Of a stretch of DNA of 64,000 nucleotides, positions 54,225 through 63,051 are shown one piece after another (position 1 is the stretch's first letter; every line of letters begins with the position of its first letter). The notes under the pieces were generated by a model, which made no database searches, was not told the DNA's origin, and saw only the letters and a list, made by a program, of their open reading frames with translations. Both the position numbers and the translations under genes were made by a program. The stretch lies in assembly GCF_003994475.1 (NCBI RefSeq), contig NZ_RZNY01000003.1, positions 62,001-126,000 of the forward strand. Reading direction: 5' to 3'. The DNA comes from Paenibacillus anaericanus (GTDB taxonomy: Bacteria; Bacillota; Bacilli; Paenibacillales; Paenibacillaceae).

Positions 54225-55888
54225 GGCCGATTCCCCCCGTTATCCAATGACTTCTCATCCACTTCTACACCCATGGTTTGAAGGAACGATGACACCTCGC
54301 GGCGCATTCCGAACCAATTCTTTGTCGTATGTCCACCAAGTGTTAGTATTGTATCGTCCACACGTAGCCAAATCCGGCGATGCTGCCAATAGAATCCCAT
54401 AATTAACCCCAGCATAACGATCCCTAGTCCCAACCATACAAACGGCATGGCCCTGTCGATACGTATGTTCAAGTAACTGCTTGAATTGCTGAAGTCTACA
54501 TCTTCCATAGCCAATACGTCCAATTCCAACTTATTCTGTAGACCGCCGAGTTTCTCGTTGATAGCGTCCTGTTGAAAGCGTTCTTTGTCTATTTGCTTAG
54601 GGAAATAAATATATTGGCCACCCGTATCTGGCACTCCCGGACCTTTGATTGTAAATAAAAATGCGGGAGCATTCGGTTTGGCTGATTTGGAAATGGGTTG
54701 CCCTTGATCATTTAACGAGAAGTCCATAAATTTATTACTAAGTTCAAGTGTGTAAGGTCCTAGTTTGAACTCACGCAGGGGGTTTGTCATATCAAGCTTG
54801 AACTTTCCATATTGCTCACCTGTCGTCTTATCAACCAACATAGGCTGTACTGATCGAAGCTTGGGGGTCAGATCGAAATCAAATTGATACGCTGAAAGAC
54901 CTTTATAACTTAAAGGGTCATTCACTTGAATCGCATGTCGTTTAACCTCTTCGAGCACAGGGATTTTTGATGGATCCCCGCAATCCGCAGTACACTCGTA
55001 CAACACAACTTTTGTTTCAAAAAGTTTAGGAACTATTTTACCCGTCCCTTTGAAGTCATCCGACATCTCTTCTTCGCTATAATATTCCACTCTAAACTTC
55101 TCATTTTTCAAATAAAAAGTTGTATCTGGAATCCGTGTAATCTCGCCTTCTTGAAACCAGTAATGCTTATCAAGATGTAGACCCGGTAATCCACGGAATA
55201 ATACGGCAAGTAAGAAGATAATCAACCCGATATGAATGACATAAGGTCCCCAGCGGCTAAACCGTTGTTTCTCAGCCAGAAGTGCGTCGCCGTCAATGTG
55301 GACGCGGTAGCCCTTCTTCTTCAGTGGACCAGCACATCGCTGTACCCACTCAACGGCATTCTCTTCAATAGGACCTTGATAAACGACTTTCTGCCGGGTG
55401 AGAAATTGCAAATGCTTCCGAATCTTCTGTTTGGAGAGGGCCTTGTACAGTGGCAGTACCCGATCCAAGCTACAAATGATAAGTGAGGCTCCGATCATCA
55501 CTAGCAATGTGATAAACCACCACGACTCATACGTATGAGATAGACCAAGCTTATAATAGATATCGCCAATTGTCCCATAGTTCTCTTTATAGAACTTTGA
55601 TGCATCTACTTGCACGAAGTTACTTTCTTGCTGAAATATCGTACCGAAAATCGAACCAATCAGCGTAAATATAATGAGATAAATAGCGACTTTAACGGAT
55701 GAGAAGAAGTTCCAAACCTTGTCGATAATATTGGGATTAACCCGCTGAGAACGTCTAGCGGTCCCATCATAGCGCATTTCAAGGACTTCTCCAGAATCAA
55801 CCTCAAACAGTGGTTTCCCACAAGCCTCACAAAGAACAGTTCCTACCCGGTTCTGATGTCCGCATTCACATTTTGTATTCTCAATCAA
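54221..55888 (-). CDS. resB: Cytochrome c synthesis protein ResB
   Basis: ResB (Ccs1) works with ResC to attach heme to apocytochrome c. The 555-aa protein starts with a zinc-ribbon-like CECGHQ...CEACGK (about residues 8-22), has helices near 80-100, 125-145 and 217-237, a large extracytoplasmic domain, and a final helix near 485-505. A TTG start follows GGGGG. It lies between resA (22 nt) and resC (4-nt overlap). Confidence 0.94.
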   Translation of the reverse strand: MIENTKCECGHQNRVGTVLCEACGKPLFEVDSGEVLEMRYDGTARRSQRVNPNIIDKVWNFFSSVKVAIYLIIFTLIGSIFGTIFQQESNFVQVDASKFYKENYGTIGDIYYKLGLSHTYESWWFITLLVMIGASLIICSLDRVLPLYKALSKQKIRKHLQFLTRQKVVYQGPIEENAVEWVQRCAGPLKKKGYRVHIDGDALLAEKQRFSRWGPYVIHIGLIIFLLAVLFRGLPGLHLDKHYWFQEGEITRIPDTTFYLKNEKFRVEYYSEEEMSDDFKGTGKIVPKLFETKVVLYECTADCGDPSKIPVLEEVKRHAIQVNDPLSYKGLSAYQFDFDLTPKLRSVQPMLVDKTTGEQYGKFKLDMTNPLREFKLGPYTLELSNKFMDFSLNDQGQPISKSAKPNAPAFLFTIKGPGVPDTGGQYIYFPKQIDKERFQQDAINEKLGGLQNKLELDVLAMEDVDFSNSSSYLNIRIDRAMPFVWLGLGIVMLGLIMGFYWQHRRIWLRVDDTILTLGGHTTKNWFGMRREVSSFLQTMGVEVDEKSLDNGGNRP

Positions 55889-55910
55889 CAGAAAGCCCCC
55901 TCTATCTTCA

Positions 55911-56438
55911 TCAAGGATTCACCAGTTGCCTGATTTGGTCATTAAGACTTTCCAAATTCAGTTCCCCCTGATGGATGGAGGATATTTTCCCATTCTTGTT
56001 TACAAAAAATGTTGTTGGCATCGGTACAACACCGTATTTCCGAACTGCTTCATTATCGCTATCAAACACCACAGGAAAATTCACACCCATTTGCTCGGTA
56101 AAATTACGCACGGTCATTTCGTCTTCTCCCGTATTAATCCCCAGAATAACGACTCCCTGATCGCGCCATTTCTCCCATTGAGCTTGGAGCGCGGGCATCT
56201 CTTTCACACAGTACGTGCACCAAGTAGCCCAAAAGTTGATGACTATCGCTTGCCCCTTGTAGTCATTCAGGGTATGTACTTCTCCATCAAGTCCGAGCAG
56301 TTTGATGGCGGGTGGCTTATCACCGATTACCGGCTTGCCGTCCCCGCCCCCGATTACCGCCGTACTGATGGCATAACCACCAAGGATTATGATAAGTAGC
56401 AAAATGACGACTTGTACAGGCCGTCTCGCTTTCCCCAT
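55911..56438 (-). CDS. resA: Thiol-disulfide oxidoreductase ResA
   Basis: ResA reduces the heme-binding cysteines of apocytochrome c. The 175-aa protein has an N-terminal helix (about 8-28) and a thioredoxin fold with the active site WCTYC in FWATWCTYCVKEMP (about residues 70-83), and VPMPTTFFVNKNGKI (about 132-146). The Thr-Tyr between the cysteines differs from the Glu-Pro in B. subtilis ResA. It heads the resABC set. GGAAGGAAGT precedes the ATG. Confidence 0.95.
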   Translation of the reverse strand: MGKARRPVQVVILLLIIILGGYAISTAVIGGGDGKPVIGDKPPAIKLLGLDGEVHTLNDYKGQAIVINFWATWCTYCVKEMPALQAQWEKWRDQGVVILGINTGEDEMTVRNFTEQMGVNFPVVFDSDNEAVRKYGVVPMPTTFFVNKNGKISSIHQGELNLESLNDQIRQLVNP

Positions 56439-56562
56439 CTCTAACTTCCTTCCGTGACAATAATCATATTATATGAACAAATAGTGAACATCATATGAAC
56501 ATTATAACGAAAATTGACTCGGTTTCAGCTAGGTTGAAGGGGCAAATGTGAAAATTGTGTGT

Positions 56563-57324
56563 CTATTTGCGTTTACTAGGTTTACCTGGCTTGCCTGCAT
56601 TTCTGGCTTGTTTAAATAATCCCTCGATCTCTTCTTTAGTCAAGTATCTATATAGGCCCCTCTTCAAGTTGCCTAGAAATAACTCACCAAACGAAATTCT
56701 CTTCAATTTAGTTACTGGATGCTGGATTGCCTCGAACATCCGACGTACTTGACGATTCTTTCCTTCATGAATCGTGATCGAAATTGTCGAAAATTTACCC
56801 TCGGGATCAATATCCTGATATTCCACTTCCGCCGGCGCTGTAATTCCGTCCTCAAGCAGAATTCCATTCTTAAGCTTGTCAAGTGCTGAACCGTGGGGTA
56901 CGCCTTTAACAGTTGCTACGTATGTCTTGGGAACATGATGCTTGGGATGCGTCAGAAGATGAGCGAATTCACCATCATTCGTCAGCAATAGCAAACCCTC
57001 GGTATCGTAATCAAGTCTCCCAACGGGATAGAGACGTTCCGGAATACTCTTCAAATAATCCGTAACAATCTTCCTGCCTTGTGGATCTGATGCGCTCGTA
57101 ATAACACCTTTAGGTTTATTAAAAACAACATACAGCTTCTTCTCTGCACCGATGGTTTTTCCTTCAACAGAAATTACATCAACCGCAGGATCAGCCTTTG
57201 TACCTAAGGTAGTAACGACCTCACCGTTTACTTCCACCTTACCTTTTAAAATCAGTTCTTCACATTTACGACGCGAAGCGATACCCGCTCCAGCTAATAT
57301 TTTCTGCAATCTTTCCATGTTCAA
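56563..57324 (-). CDS. rluB: Pseudouridine synthase RluB
   Basis: RluB makes a pseudouridine in helix 89 of 23S rRNA. The 253-aa protein has an N-terminal S4 domain (about residues 3-60) and the RsuA-like catalytic domain with the catalytic Asp in GRLDYDTEGLLLLTNDG (about 102-118) and KNRQVRRMFEA near 190. It starts at a TTG, or at an ATG two codons later. It has a C-terminal basic tail (GKPGKPSKRK). Confidence 0.94.
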   Translation of the reverse strand: MNMERLQKILAGAGIASRRKCEELILKGKVEVNGEVVTTLGTKADPAVDVISVEGKTIGAEKKLYVVFNKPKGVITSASDPQGRKIVTDYLKSIPERLYPVGRLDYDTEGLLLLTNDGEFAHLLTHPKHHVPKTYVATVKGVPHGSALDKLKNGILLEDGITAPAEVEYQDIDPEGKFSTISITIHEGKNRQVRRMFEAIQHPVTKLKRISFGELFLGNLKRGLYRYLTKEEIEGLFKQARNAGKPGKPSKRK

Positions 57325-57390
57325 TAAGTCACCTCATAAACATGATACCCATAGGAGAAGAAAATCACAATAGGAAGCACCTTTCTAATC

Positions 57391-57427
57391 ACAAAACGAC
57401 CCGCAGGTTAAAATTCCCACGGGTCGT
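57391..57427 (-). terminator. Intrinsic terminator after the DUF2167 gene
   Basis: ACGACCCGTGGG pairs with CCTGCGGGTCGT (mismatched in the middle), followed by TTTGTG on the minus strand. It lies 20 nt after the stop. Confidence 0.75.
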
Positions 57428-57446
57428 ATCATTCTACTACATTCTA

Positions 57447-58433
57447 CTATTCCGGTCGATTGAACCTATCATCGGAATTAAATCGGTCATCTGATTGACC
57501 AAATCTATCATCCTGTCCATTGTTCACTTCAATCGGCTGCTGTTGCGGCGTAACTTTCTTCTTCTTCCTGAATATCAGGCGTCCAACAAATGCAAAAGCA
57601 GCAATAATAACGACGAATCCCTTCTTAAGTACGAGGAGTATAAGCGCTAATAGTCCTGATTTCTTAGCAACTACCGCACCGGCCCCACCAAGGATAAGAG
57701 CTGTCAAACCATATTCAGCTGTCTTATCTGTCTTGGAATTATAATCTTCATAACGTTGTCCTTGCTTCAAATTAAAACCTGCAAGAACTTCATTTTCCAT
57801 AACTGCGCGGTCTGCTTCTAAATTCTCAGGATCAGTTACAAGTATCGCGGATACAGTTCCTTCACGAGTCAAAATACGTATGTTGTAGTTAACCAATGGG
57901 TAATCTTCGGAGTCATGAAGCAAAAGTGACCAAGTTAAACTATGTAAAGTTTCATCATAATGTGGAGGCGTCTCCCAACCATCTACAAACAAATGATTCT
58001 CCACAGCGAGTTTTTCATTTGCCGCTTTAGTTCCTTGCTTGTAACTTTCAAGTAGATCATCGGCATTTATTTTATCTTTGTCTTTATCCTTTATATGTCC
58101 CGTATCTTCGTATTCAAGGTACAATACCCATCCTTGATTCTCATCCGCAGGGAAAATTGAAGCAATTTCAAGACCATCTGGAATGTTTCCACTTTCCTCC
58201 AAATAGGTAATTGTATCCGCCTCATCAAGGAAATAATATCCTTCGTTAAGCGTCAGATCAGCGAGTCCTGATCCTACCTCGATACTTTGTCCTGTTCCTT
58301 CTACCCAATTGAGCTCAGTCTCTGCCAGTGCTTGAAGTGGAAAAGATGCGAAAATCAACATACAAATTAACGTAGTGGCTACCCCTAGCCTTATTCTGTT
58401 ACTCTTTCTGGTTCTGTTCTTGTGCAAATTCAT
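57447..58433 (-). CDS. DUF2167 membrane-anchored protein
   Basis: From the ATG at 58433 the 328-aa protein has a signal peptide (RLGVATTLICMLIFASFPLQALA), an extracellular domain of about 200 residues with YYFLDEADTITYLEE and GWVLYLEYEDTGHIKD segments typical of DUF2167, then two helices (about 240-290), and a tail with three repeats of DDRF(N/G). The function is unknown. It lies between spmB and rluB, where B. subtilis has no equivalent. Confidence 0.75.
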   Translation of the reverse strand: MNLHKNRTRKSNRIRLGVATTLICMLIFASFPLQALAETELNWVEGTGQSIEVGSGLADLTLNEGYYFLDEADTITYLEESGNIPDGLEIASIFPADENQGWVLYLEYEDTGHIKDKDKDKINADDLLESYKQGTKAANEKLAVENHLFVDGWETPPHYDETLHSLTWSLLLHDSEDYPLVNYNIRILTREGTVSAILVTDPENLEADRAVMENEVLAGFNLKQGQRYEDYNSKTDKTAEYGLTALILGGAGAVVAKKSGLLALILLVLKKGFVVIIAAFAFVGRLIFRKKKKVTPQQQPIEVNNGQDDRFGQSDDRFNSDDRFNRPE

Positions 58434-58536
58434 TCTTCCTCTCTCATTCATGCTTATGTATTTTTATAGTAATTCCCATTTTACATATAGAAATCGAATA
58501 TGGATAGACTTTTTTCCTGTATTAGGGAAATCAACA

Positions 58537-58569
58537 TAAAAAATGACTTCTGAACTAGTTCAGAAGTCA
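58537..58569 (-). terminator. Intrinsic terminator after spmB
   Basis: TGACTTCTGAACT and AGTTCAGAAGTCA form a perfect 13-bp palindrome, followed by TTTTTTATG on the minus strand. It lies about 26 nt after the spmB stop. Confidence 0.92.
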
Positions 58570-58594
58570 TGCTATCAAATCTATTAAAGTAACT

Positions 58595-59128
58595 TTAACT
58601 AAACATAAGAAGGCATACACAAATAGCGGCGATAAAACCAACAATGTCAGAGAATAGTCCGACCTTTAGGGCATAACGACCATTTTTGATCCCCACAGCT
58701 CCAAAATATACAGTTAACACATACAGTGTTGTATCCGTGCTACCTTGGACCGTGGAAGCTATCCGACCGATCATCGAATCTGGTCCATATGTCTTAATCA
58801 GATCCGTCGTGAATGCGAGCGAACCTGTCCCTGTTAGCGGTCTAAGGATACCTAGCGGTAACACTTCAGGTGGAACCCGAAGGCTTTCTAAGAGAGGTGT
58901 CATCCATCCAACAAAAAAATCAAGTGCGCCTGAAGCGCGAAACACACTGATTGCCACCATCATCCCCACCAAATGCGGAATAATGCCAATGGCCGTTGAA
59001 AATCCATCCTTGGCCCCATCTACAAAGGATTCATATACGGGTATTCGTTTCAAATATGCATATAATGGAATAAATGCTATCATCACAGGAACAGCCCAGG
59101 CGGACAATACATTAATCCAATCCAACAA
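58595..59128 (-). CDS. spmB: Spore maturation protein SpmB
   Basis: SpmA and SpmB are membrane proteins needed for full dehydration of the spore core. The 177-aa protein has four to five helices and the nucleoside-recognition (Gate) domain pattern GFSTAIGIIPHLVGMMVAIS (about residues 42-61), with TGTGSLAFTTDLIKTYGPDS near 102. A TTG start follows GAGGTGA. It lies 6 nt after spmA. The dacB-spmA-spmB order matches B. subtilis. Confidence 0.94.
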   Translation of the reverse strand: MLDWINVLSAWAVPVMIAFIPLYAYLKRIPVYESFVDGAKDGFSTAIGIIPHLVGMMVAISVFRASGALDFFVGWMTPLLESLRVPPEVLPLGILRPLTGTGSLAFTTDLIKTYGPDSMIGRIASTVQGSTDTTLYVLTVYFGAVGIKNGRYALKVGLFSDIVGFIAAICVCLLMFS

Positions 59129-59134
59129 TTAGGC

Positions 59135-59761
59135 TCACCTCTTCAGGGATAAAGTGGGCGGAGACGATGGTGGCAGTGTTCTACGAATACTCCTCCGTCG
59201 ATACCAACGATCTGCTACGATTGCAGCAGCAGTAGCAACTGCGGTCGCAAGTAAGGTTGATCCTACTATCTCGGTCGCATTTGCGGAATGAAAGTTAAGA
59301 CGAATTGCAATCAGCGTAGTTGGTATTAAAGTAATACTTGCAGTATTAAGTGCTAGTAATGTACACATTGCAGGTGAGGCAGTCTCTTTATCTGGATTCA
59401 ATTCTTGTAGTTCCTGCATAGCTCGGATCCCCATTGGTGTAGCTGCATTTCCAAGACCAAGTAAATTCGCGCTCATATTGGATAGAATATAGCCCATAGC
59501 AGGATGGTTCTTTGGCACATCTGGGAACAAGAATGAAACAACAGGACCAAGCACCCTAGAAATGACTTTGACCAAGCCTGAATCTTCTGCCAGTCGCATA
59601 ATACCTAACCAGAATACTAGCACGCTAATAAGACCAAAACTTACAGTAACACCAGTCGCTGCACCATCAAAAGCTGCTTTCGTTACAGTGTTTATATCCC
59701 CCTTGAGCACGGCAAATATAAATCCTATTAGAATTAGCGCAAGCCAAATTTTATTCACCAT
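59135..59761 (-). CDS. spmA: Spore maturation protein SpmA
   Basis: The 208-aa membrane protein has five helices and the Gate-type segment AFDGAATGVTVSFGLISVLVFW (about residues 29-50, read in two parts: AAFDGAATGVTV and SFGLISVLVFW), then GLGNAATPMGIRAMQEL near 101. It works with SpmB and the carboxypeptidase DacB in spore cortex and core maturation. It lies directly after dacB and before spmB. GGAGAG precedes the ATG. Confidence 0.94.
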   Translation of the reverse strand: MVNKIWLALILIGFIFAVLKGDINTVTKAAFDGAATGVTVSFGLISVLVFWLGIMRLAEDSGLVKVISRVLGPVVSFLFPDVPKNHPAMGYILSNMSANLLGLGNAATPMGIRAMQELQELNPDKETASPAMCTLLALNTASITLIPTTLIAIRLNFHSANATEIVGSTLLATAVATAAAIVADRWYRRRSIRRTLPPSSPPTLSLKR

Positions 59762-59795
59762 AACTTATCCACTCTCCCTTCAAGGTCCCCGGTCT

Positions 59796-60977
59796 TTATC
59801 CGGCAAGAAGCAGTGATTTGAATACTGCGATTAGCGCACCCGTCCAACCGCTCTGTTCTGCAAGTGTGTTTCTAGTAGCAGTAGCTCCTGTAGATATTTG
59901 ACGTTGGTCCTGTTGCTGTGGAATAATCCTGCCTTTCTCGTATACCGGTACATTACCAATGGGTTCACCATCTAAAGTAATTCTAATCTCGCCCCGATAC
60001 CCAAAGTCATCAGGTGTTCTGATATTGGTTAGCGTAAGTCTCTTCTCAATTTTTGCTACCTCTCCAGTTGCAAGAGCATACCGGAACCCGCTTCCCGTGA
60101 CTAGTCCATCCCCGACCGCTTGTCCCTCGCCGATCAAATCGGTGAGGGGAAAATTGTTAAATCCATAATCAAGCAACTTTTGATGGTCGTTCCAATCATC
60201 ACCATCATTAATTGTAACTACGACAAGTTGTTGTCCCCCGCGTGTGGCCGAACTAACAAGACATCGTCTAGCAATTTTGGTATATCCAGTCTTCACACCA
60301 TCTGCCCCTTCGTAGAGCCGGAGCATCTTATTCTTGTTATCCCATTTATAATCCCATGGATCGTTTGGATTAGGTGCTTTTTTACTTCGTGTGGATACGA
60401 TCTCTTTAAAGTCAGGATTATGTAATGCATATGCCGTCAATTTAGCGAGGTCGTTTGCGGAAGAATAGTGATCTTTAGCATCTAAACCGTGAGGGTTTTG
60501 AAAATGTGTATGCTCTAGGCCAATTAGCCTTGCTTTCTCATTCATCAAATGAGCAAAGCCCTCTTCAGAACCTCCAATATGCTCCGCAATTGCGGTTGCC
60601 GCATCGTTACCCGAGCGTAGCATCAAACCATACAACATGTTACGCAGACTCATTTCCTCACCCAACTGAAGATATAGTGACGAACCCTCTTTCGCAAAGG
60701 CATTACGCCCAACAGTTACCATTTCGTCTAACTTACCATGTTCAATTGCAACAATAGCTGTCATAATTTTTGTCAAACTTGCAATGGGTAGCTCTTGGTC
60801 GCCATGGCTTGAATATAAAATCCGCCCCGATGTTACATCGATAAGCGCAAATGCCTGAGCATGAGTGGAGGGAGCCCCTTGATTCAGTTGTCCCGCTTGT
60901 ACACCTACGGGAGAAACCAAAATAAAGCAGAGAACCCAAACGCAAATAAAAGCTGTTATTGTTGTTATCTTCTTCAT
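59796..60977 (-). CDS. dacB: Sporulation D-alanyl-D-alanine carboxypeptidase DacB
   Basis: From the ATG at 60977, preceded by CGGAGG, the 393-aa protein has a signal peptide (about residues 1-28) and the penicillin-binding motifs SLTK (Ser67-x-x-Lys70), SGN near 126 and KTGYTK near 230. DacB trims cortex peptidoglycan cross-links during sporulation. It is in the place of the B. subtilis dacB-spmA-spmB operon. The longer frame up to 61106 runs through a terminator and is rejected. Confidence 0.92.
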   Translation of the reverse strand: MKKITTITAFICVWVLCFILVSPVGVQAGQLNQGAPSTHAQAFALIDVTSGRILYSSHGDQELPIASLTKIMTAIVAIEHGKLDEMVTVGRNAFAKEGSSLYLQLGEEMSLRNMLYGLMLRSGNDAATAIAEHIGGSEEGFAHLMNEKARLIGLEHTHFQNPHGLDAKDHYSSANDLAKLTAYALHNPDFKEIVSTRSKKAPNPNDPWDYKWDNKNKMLRLYEGADGVKTGYTKIARRCLVSSATRGGQQLVVVTINDGDDWNDHQKLLDYGFNNFPLTDLIGEGQAVGDGLVTGSGFRYALATGEVAKIEKRLTLTNIRTPDDFGYRGEIRITLDGEPIGNVPVYEKGRIIPQQQDQRQISTGATATRNTLAEQSGWTGALIAVFKSLLLAG

Positions 60978-61061
60978 CTCTAATTCCTCCGGACTAGTTG
61001 CAAGATTACTTGTATCACTATATGCGACGGTACAAGAGAGTATGTCCACCCTTGATCCGCC

Positions 61062-61097
61062 AAAAAAAAGACCCTTCCCGAGTTTCCGGAAAGGATC
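61062..61097 (-). terminator. Intrinsic terminator after ytfJ
   Basis: GATCCTTTCC pairs with GGGAAGGGTC (with G-U pairs) around GGAAACTC, followed by TTTTTTTTGG on the minus strand. It lies 30 nt after the ytfJ stop. Confidence 0.87.
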
Positions 61098-61127
61098 ATT
61101 TCCCACCTAACACGGTACAAAGTCTTT

Positions 61128-61613
61128 TTAAGTGGAGGACTGTGATCCATGTTTAGAATCAGTTTCATTTAAGATGATTTTGGATTCCGGCTTACCCGCA
61201 TTTTTTGAACTACCATCACTTGAGAATAAGGATTGGATTTTATCAATAAAATGTGGCAATGCATCAATCATCTTCTCCATGAGATGTGTCTGATTGTCGA
61301 GCGGCACGATGTTTACACCCTGCTTACCGACAACAAGAAATGCAATAGGATTAATGGATACCCCACCGCCGCTACCGCCACCAAATGGCCGTGATTTCCC
61401 GCCATCTGCGGAGTTGCCCGCATTATTCCCTGAACTTTCTAAGTTAAAGTCGCTCCCACCTGCTGCGAATCCGAATCCAACGCGGCTAATTGGCAGGATC
61501 ACACTACCGTCTGGGGTTTCTACAGCATCACCCACAATCGTATTGACATCGACCATTTCTTTAATATTTTCCATCGCTGTTTGCATTAACCCTTGAATAG
61601 GATGTTCAGCCAT
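61128..61613 (-). CDS. ytfJ: Sporulation protein YtfJ (GerW family)
   Basis: The 161-aa protein has the family pattern MQTAMENIKEMVDVNTIVGD near the start, DGSVILPISRVGFGFAAGGS (about residues 54-73), a Gly/Ser-rich linker (about 74-104) and the INPIAFLVVGKQGVNIVPL core near 106-124. It is needed for efficient germination in Bacillus. It begins 28 nt inside the end of the DUF2953 gene. GGAGGAGTGAGG precedes the ATG. Confidence 0.93.
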   Translation of the reverse strand: MAEHPIQGLMQTAMENIKEMVDVNTIVGDAVETPDGSVILPISRVGFGFAAGGSDFNLESSGNNAGNSADGGKSRPFGGGSGGGVSINPIAFLVVGKQGVNIVPLDNQTHLMEKMIDALPHFIDKIQSLFSSDGSSKNAGKPESKIILNETDSKHGSQSST

Positions 61614-62293
61614 TTCCTCACTCCTCCTTTCACTTTTAACACCCGAACTATAAGTATCAGTCCAGCATATATAGCATAACCGCAGCGGATTTTAGCTATG
61701 CAGTGGATTTCGGTGGAAAATAACGGCGGACTATCGAAAATAGGAACAACAAACAGTTTCGGCCTTTGTCTTAAAGATACATGATTAGAGAGCCCCCCAA
61801 CCAATGTGGACTTGATCGCCCAAAGAATTCCCGTCAGAGTTGCTGTATGTGCCGCATCGGAAAGTGCAATATTTGTAGACCAATCTAGCCTGTGGAAGGA
61901 GAGTTTCTTAAGCAACTGCCTAAGCCACTTCTTAAATTCAAAGACGGCCTGCAATACTCTGTGAAATTTTGTGACCCAAATCTCCATCTTTTCCTTATTT
62001 ACATCTTGTTCGTTACTTGAAGTATGGCCTTTGAAGAAATTAGTAACGACATTGTCCTCCACCTGAAAGCCTTGTTTCACACTACGTAGAACGATGGAGG
62101 GTACTTCGTAATGGATGCGAATTAATCCGTATACAAACTTGATATCCAGCAAAACAATCTCATCCCAATTTTTCTTCCGTGCCATCAAATCTATAGATAT
62201 GTTGGACATCAGGATCAATACAACAGCTAACAGTAGCAAGACTAAAATGCCTCCGAGCCAAATCCACACGGGAAAGCCCTCCAAGCCTATCAA
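61586..62293 (-). CDS. ytfI: DUF2953 membrane protein (YtfI-like)
   Basis: A TTG-started 235-aa protein with one N-terminal helix (VWIWLGGILVLLLLAVVLIL) and a long soluble region. YtfI in B. subtilis precedes ytfJ in the same manner and belongs to DUF2953. The function is unknown, although its link with ytfJ suggests a sporulation role. It overlaps ytfJ by 28 nt, so it is likely co-translated. Confidence 0.75.
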   Translation of the reverse strand: MIGLEGFPVWIWLGGILVLLLLAVVLILMSNISIDLMARKKNWDEIVLLDIKFVYGLIRIHYEVPSIVLRSVKQGFQVEDNVVTNFFKGHTSSNEQDVNKEKMEIWVTKFHRVLQAVFEFKKWLRQLLKKLSFHRLDWSTNIALSDAAHTATLTGILWAIKSTLVGGLSNHVSLRQRPKLFVVPIFDSPPLFSTEIHCIAKIRCGYAIYAGLILIVRVLKVKGGVRKWLNILFKG

Positions 62294-62381
62294 ATAACAA
62301 TCTTCCTGTAGTATGGCTTCCCAAAAGAGATAAAATTCGTCAATATGAACGTTTGCTTAGGCTGAACTAACGTATTTGTAC

Positions 62382-62416
62382 AAAAAAAACGGCCGCTCTT
62401 ATTCAGAGCGAACCGT
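62382..62416 (-). terminator. Intrinsic terminator after scpB
   Basis: ACGGTTCGCTCTG pairs with AGAGCGGCCGT around AATA, with one mismatch, followed by TTTTTTTTGT on the minus strand. It lies 9 nt after the scpB stop. Confidence 0.9.
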
Positions 62417-62424
62417 CTATTTAC

Positions 62425-63051
62425 TCATTGACCATTCTCATTCGAGTTGTCATTTACATCATCAAAAGTAAGCTGTTGCTGCTCCTCTAGTTTTTGGAAC
62501 AAGAGCTGTGTCTCCTCTTCCAAGTTCTCAGTGTTCTCGAAATTAGACATATCAGGCAGATCCTTTAGACTTCCTAATGCGAAATAATCTAGAAACGCCT
62601 TCGTAGTCCCATATAAGATAGGTCGTCCGATTGCTTCGGCTCTACCTACCTCTTCAATTAAGTCTTTGTTAACCAAAGTATGAATAGCTCGTTCCGTCTT
62701 TACCCCACGTATCTCCTCAATTTCTACTCGAGTGATCGGCTGGCGGTAAGCAACAATCGAGAGAGTCTCGAGTGCAGCCTGAGATAAGGAAGAACGAGAA
62801 GGTGAATAAGCTAACCGCTCGAAATAAGGGGCATGTTCAGGTAGTGTTGCGAATTGGTATTTCCCCGCAATCTGAACAATCTGTAATCCCCGTTCTTCAC
62901 GCTCGAATGATGTTTTCATATCCAATAGTGCATCTGTGATTAATTCTGGTCTTTGCTCGGTAACTTCCGAGATCTGCTTAACTCCGAGCCCCTCTTCACC
63001 TGCTAGAAATAACAATCCCTCAATAATCGACTTCAATTCCTGAAAATTCAT
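62425..63051 (-). CDS. scpB: Condensin subunit ScpB
   Basis: ScpB joins ScpA and Smc to form the bacterial condensin. From the ATG at 63051 the 208-aa protein has two winged helices, with SIIEGLLFLAGEEGLGV near the start, SQAALETLSIVAYRQPITRVEIEEIRG near 95-121, and GRPILYGTTKAFLDYFAL near 147-164. An acidic tail follows. It overlaps the end of scpA by 32 nt. AAGGACAGG precedes the ATG. Confidence 0.95.
   Translation of the reverse strand: MNFQELKSIIEGLLFLAGEEGLGVKQISEVTEQRPELITDALLDMKTSFEREERGLQIVQIAGKYQFATLPEHAPYFERLAYSPSRSSLSQAALETLSIVAYRQPITRVEIEEIRGVKTERAIHTLVNKDLIEEVGRAEAIGRPILYGTTKAFLDYFALGSLKDLPDMSNFENTENLEEETQLLFQKLEEQQQLTFDDVNDNSNENGQ

Noticed and set aside
60978-61106. N-terminal extension of dacB
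   Set aside because: It runs across the ytfJ terminator and precedes a normal signal peptide with its own ribosome site.
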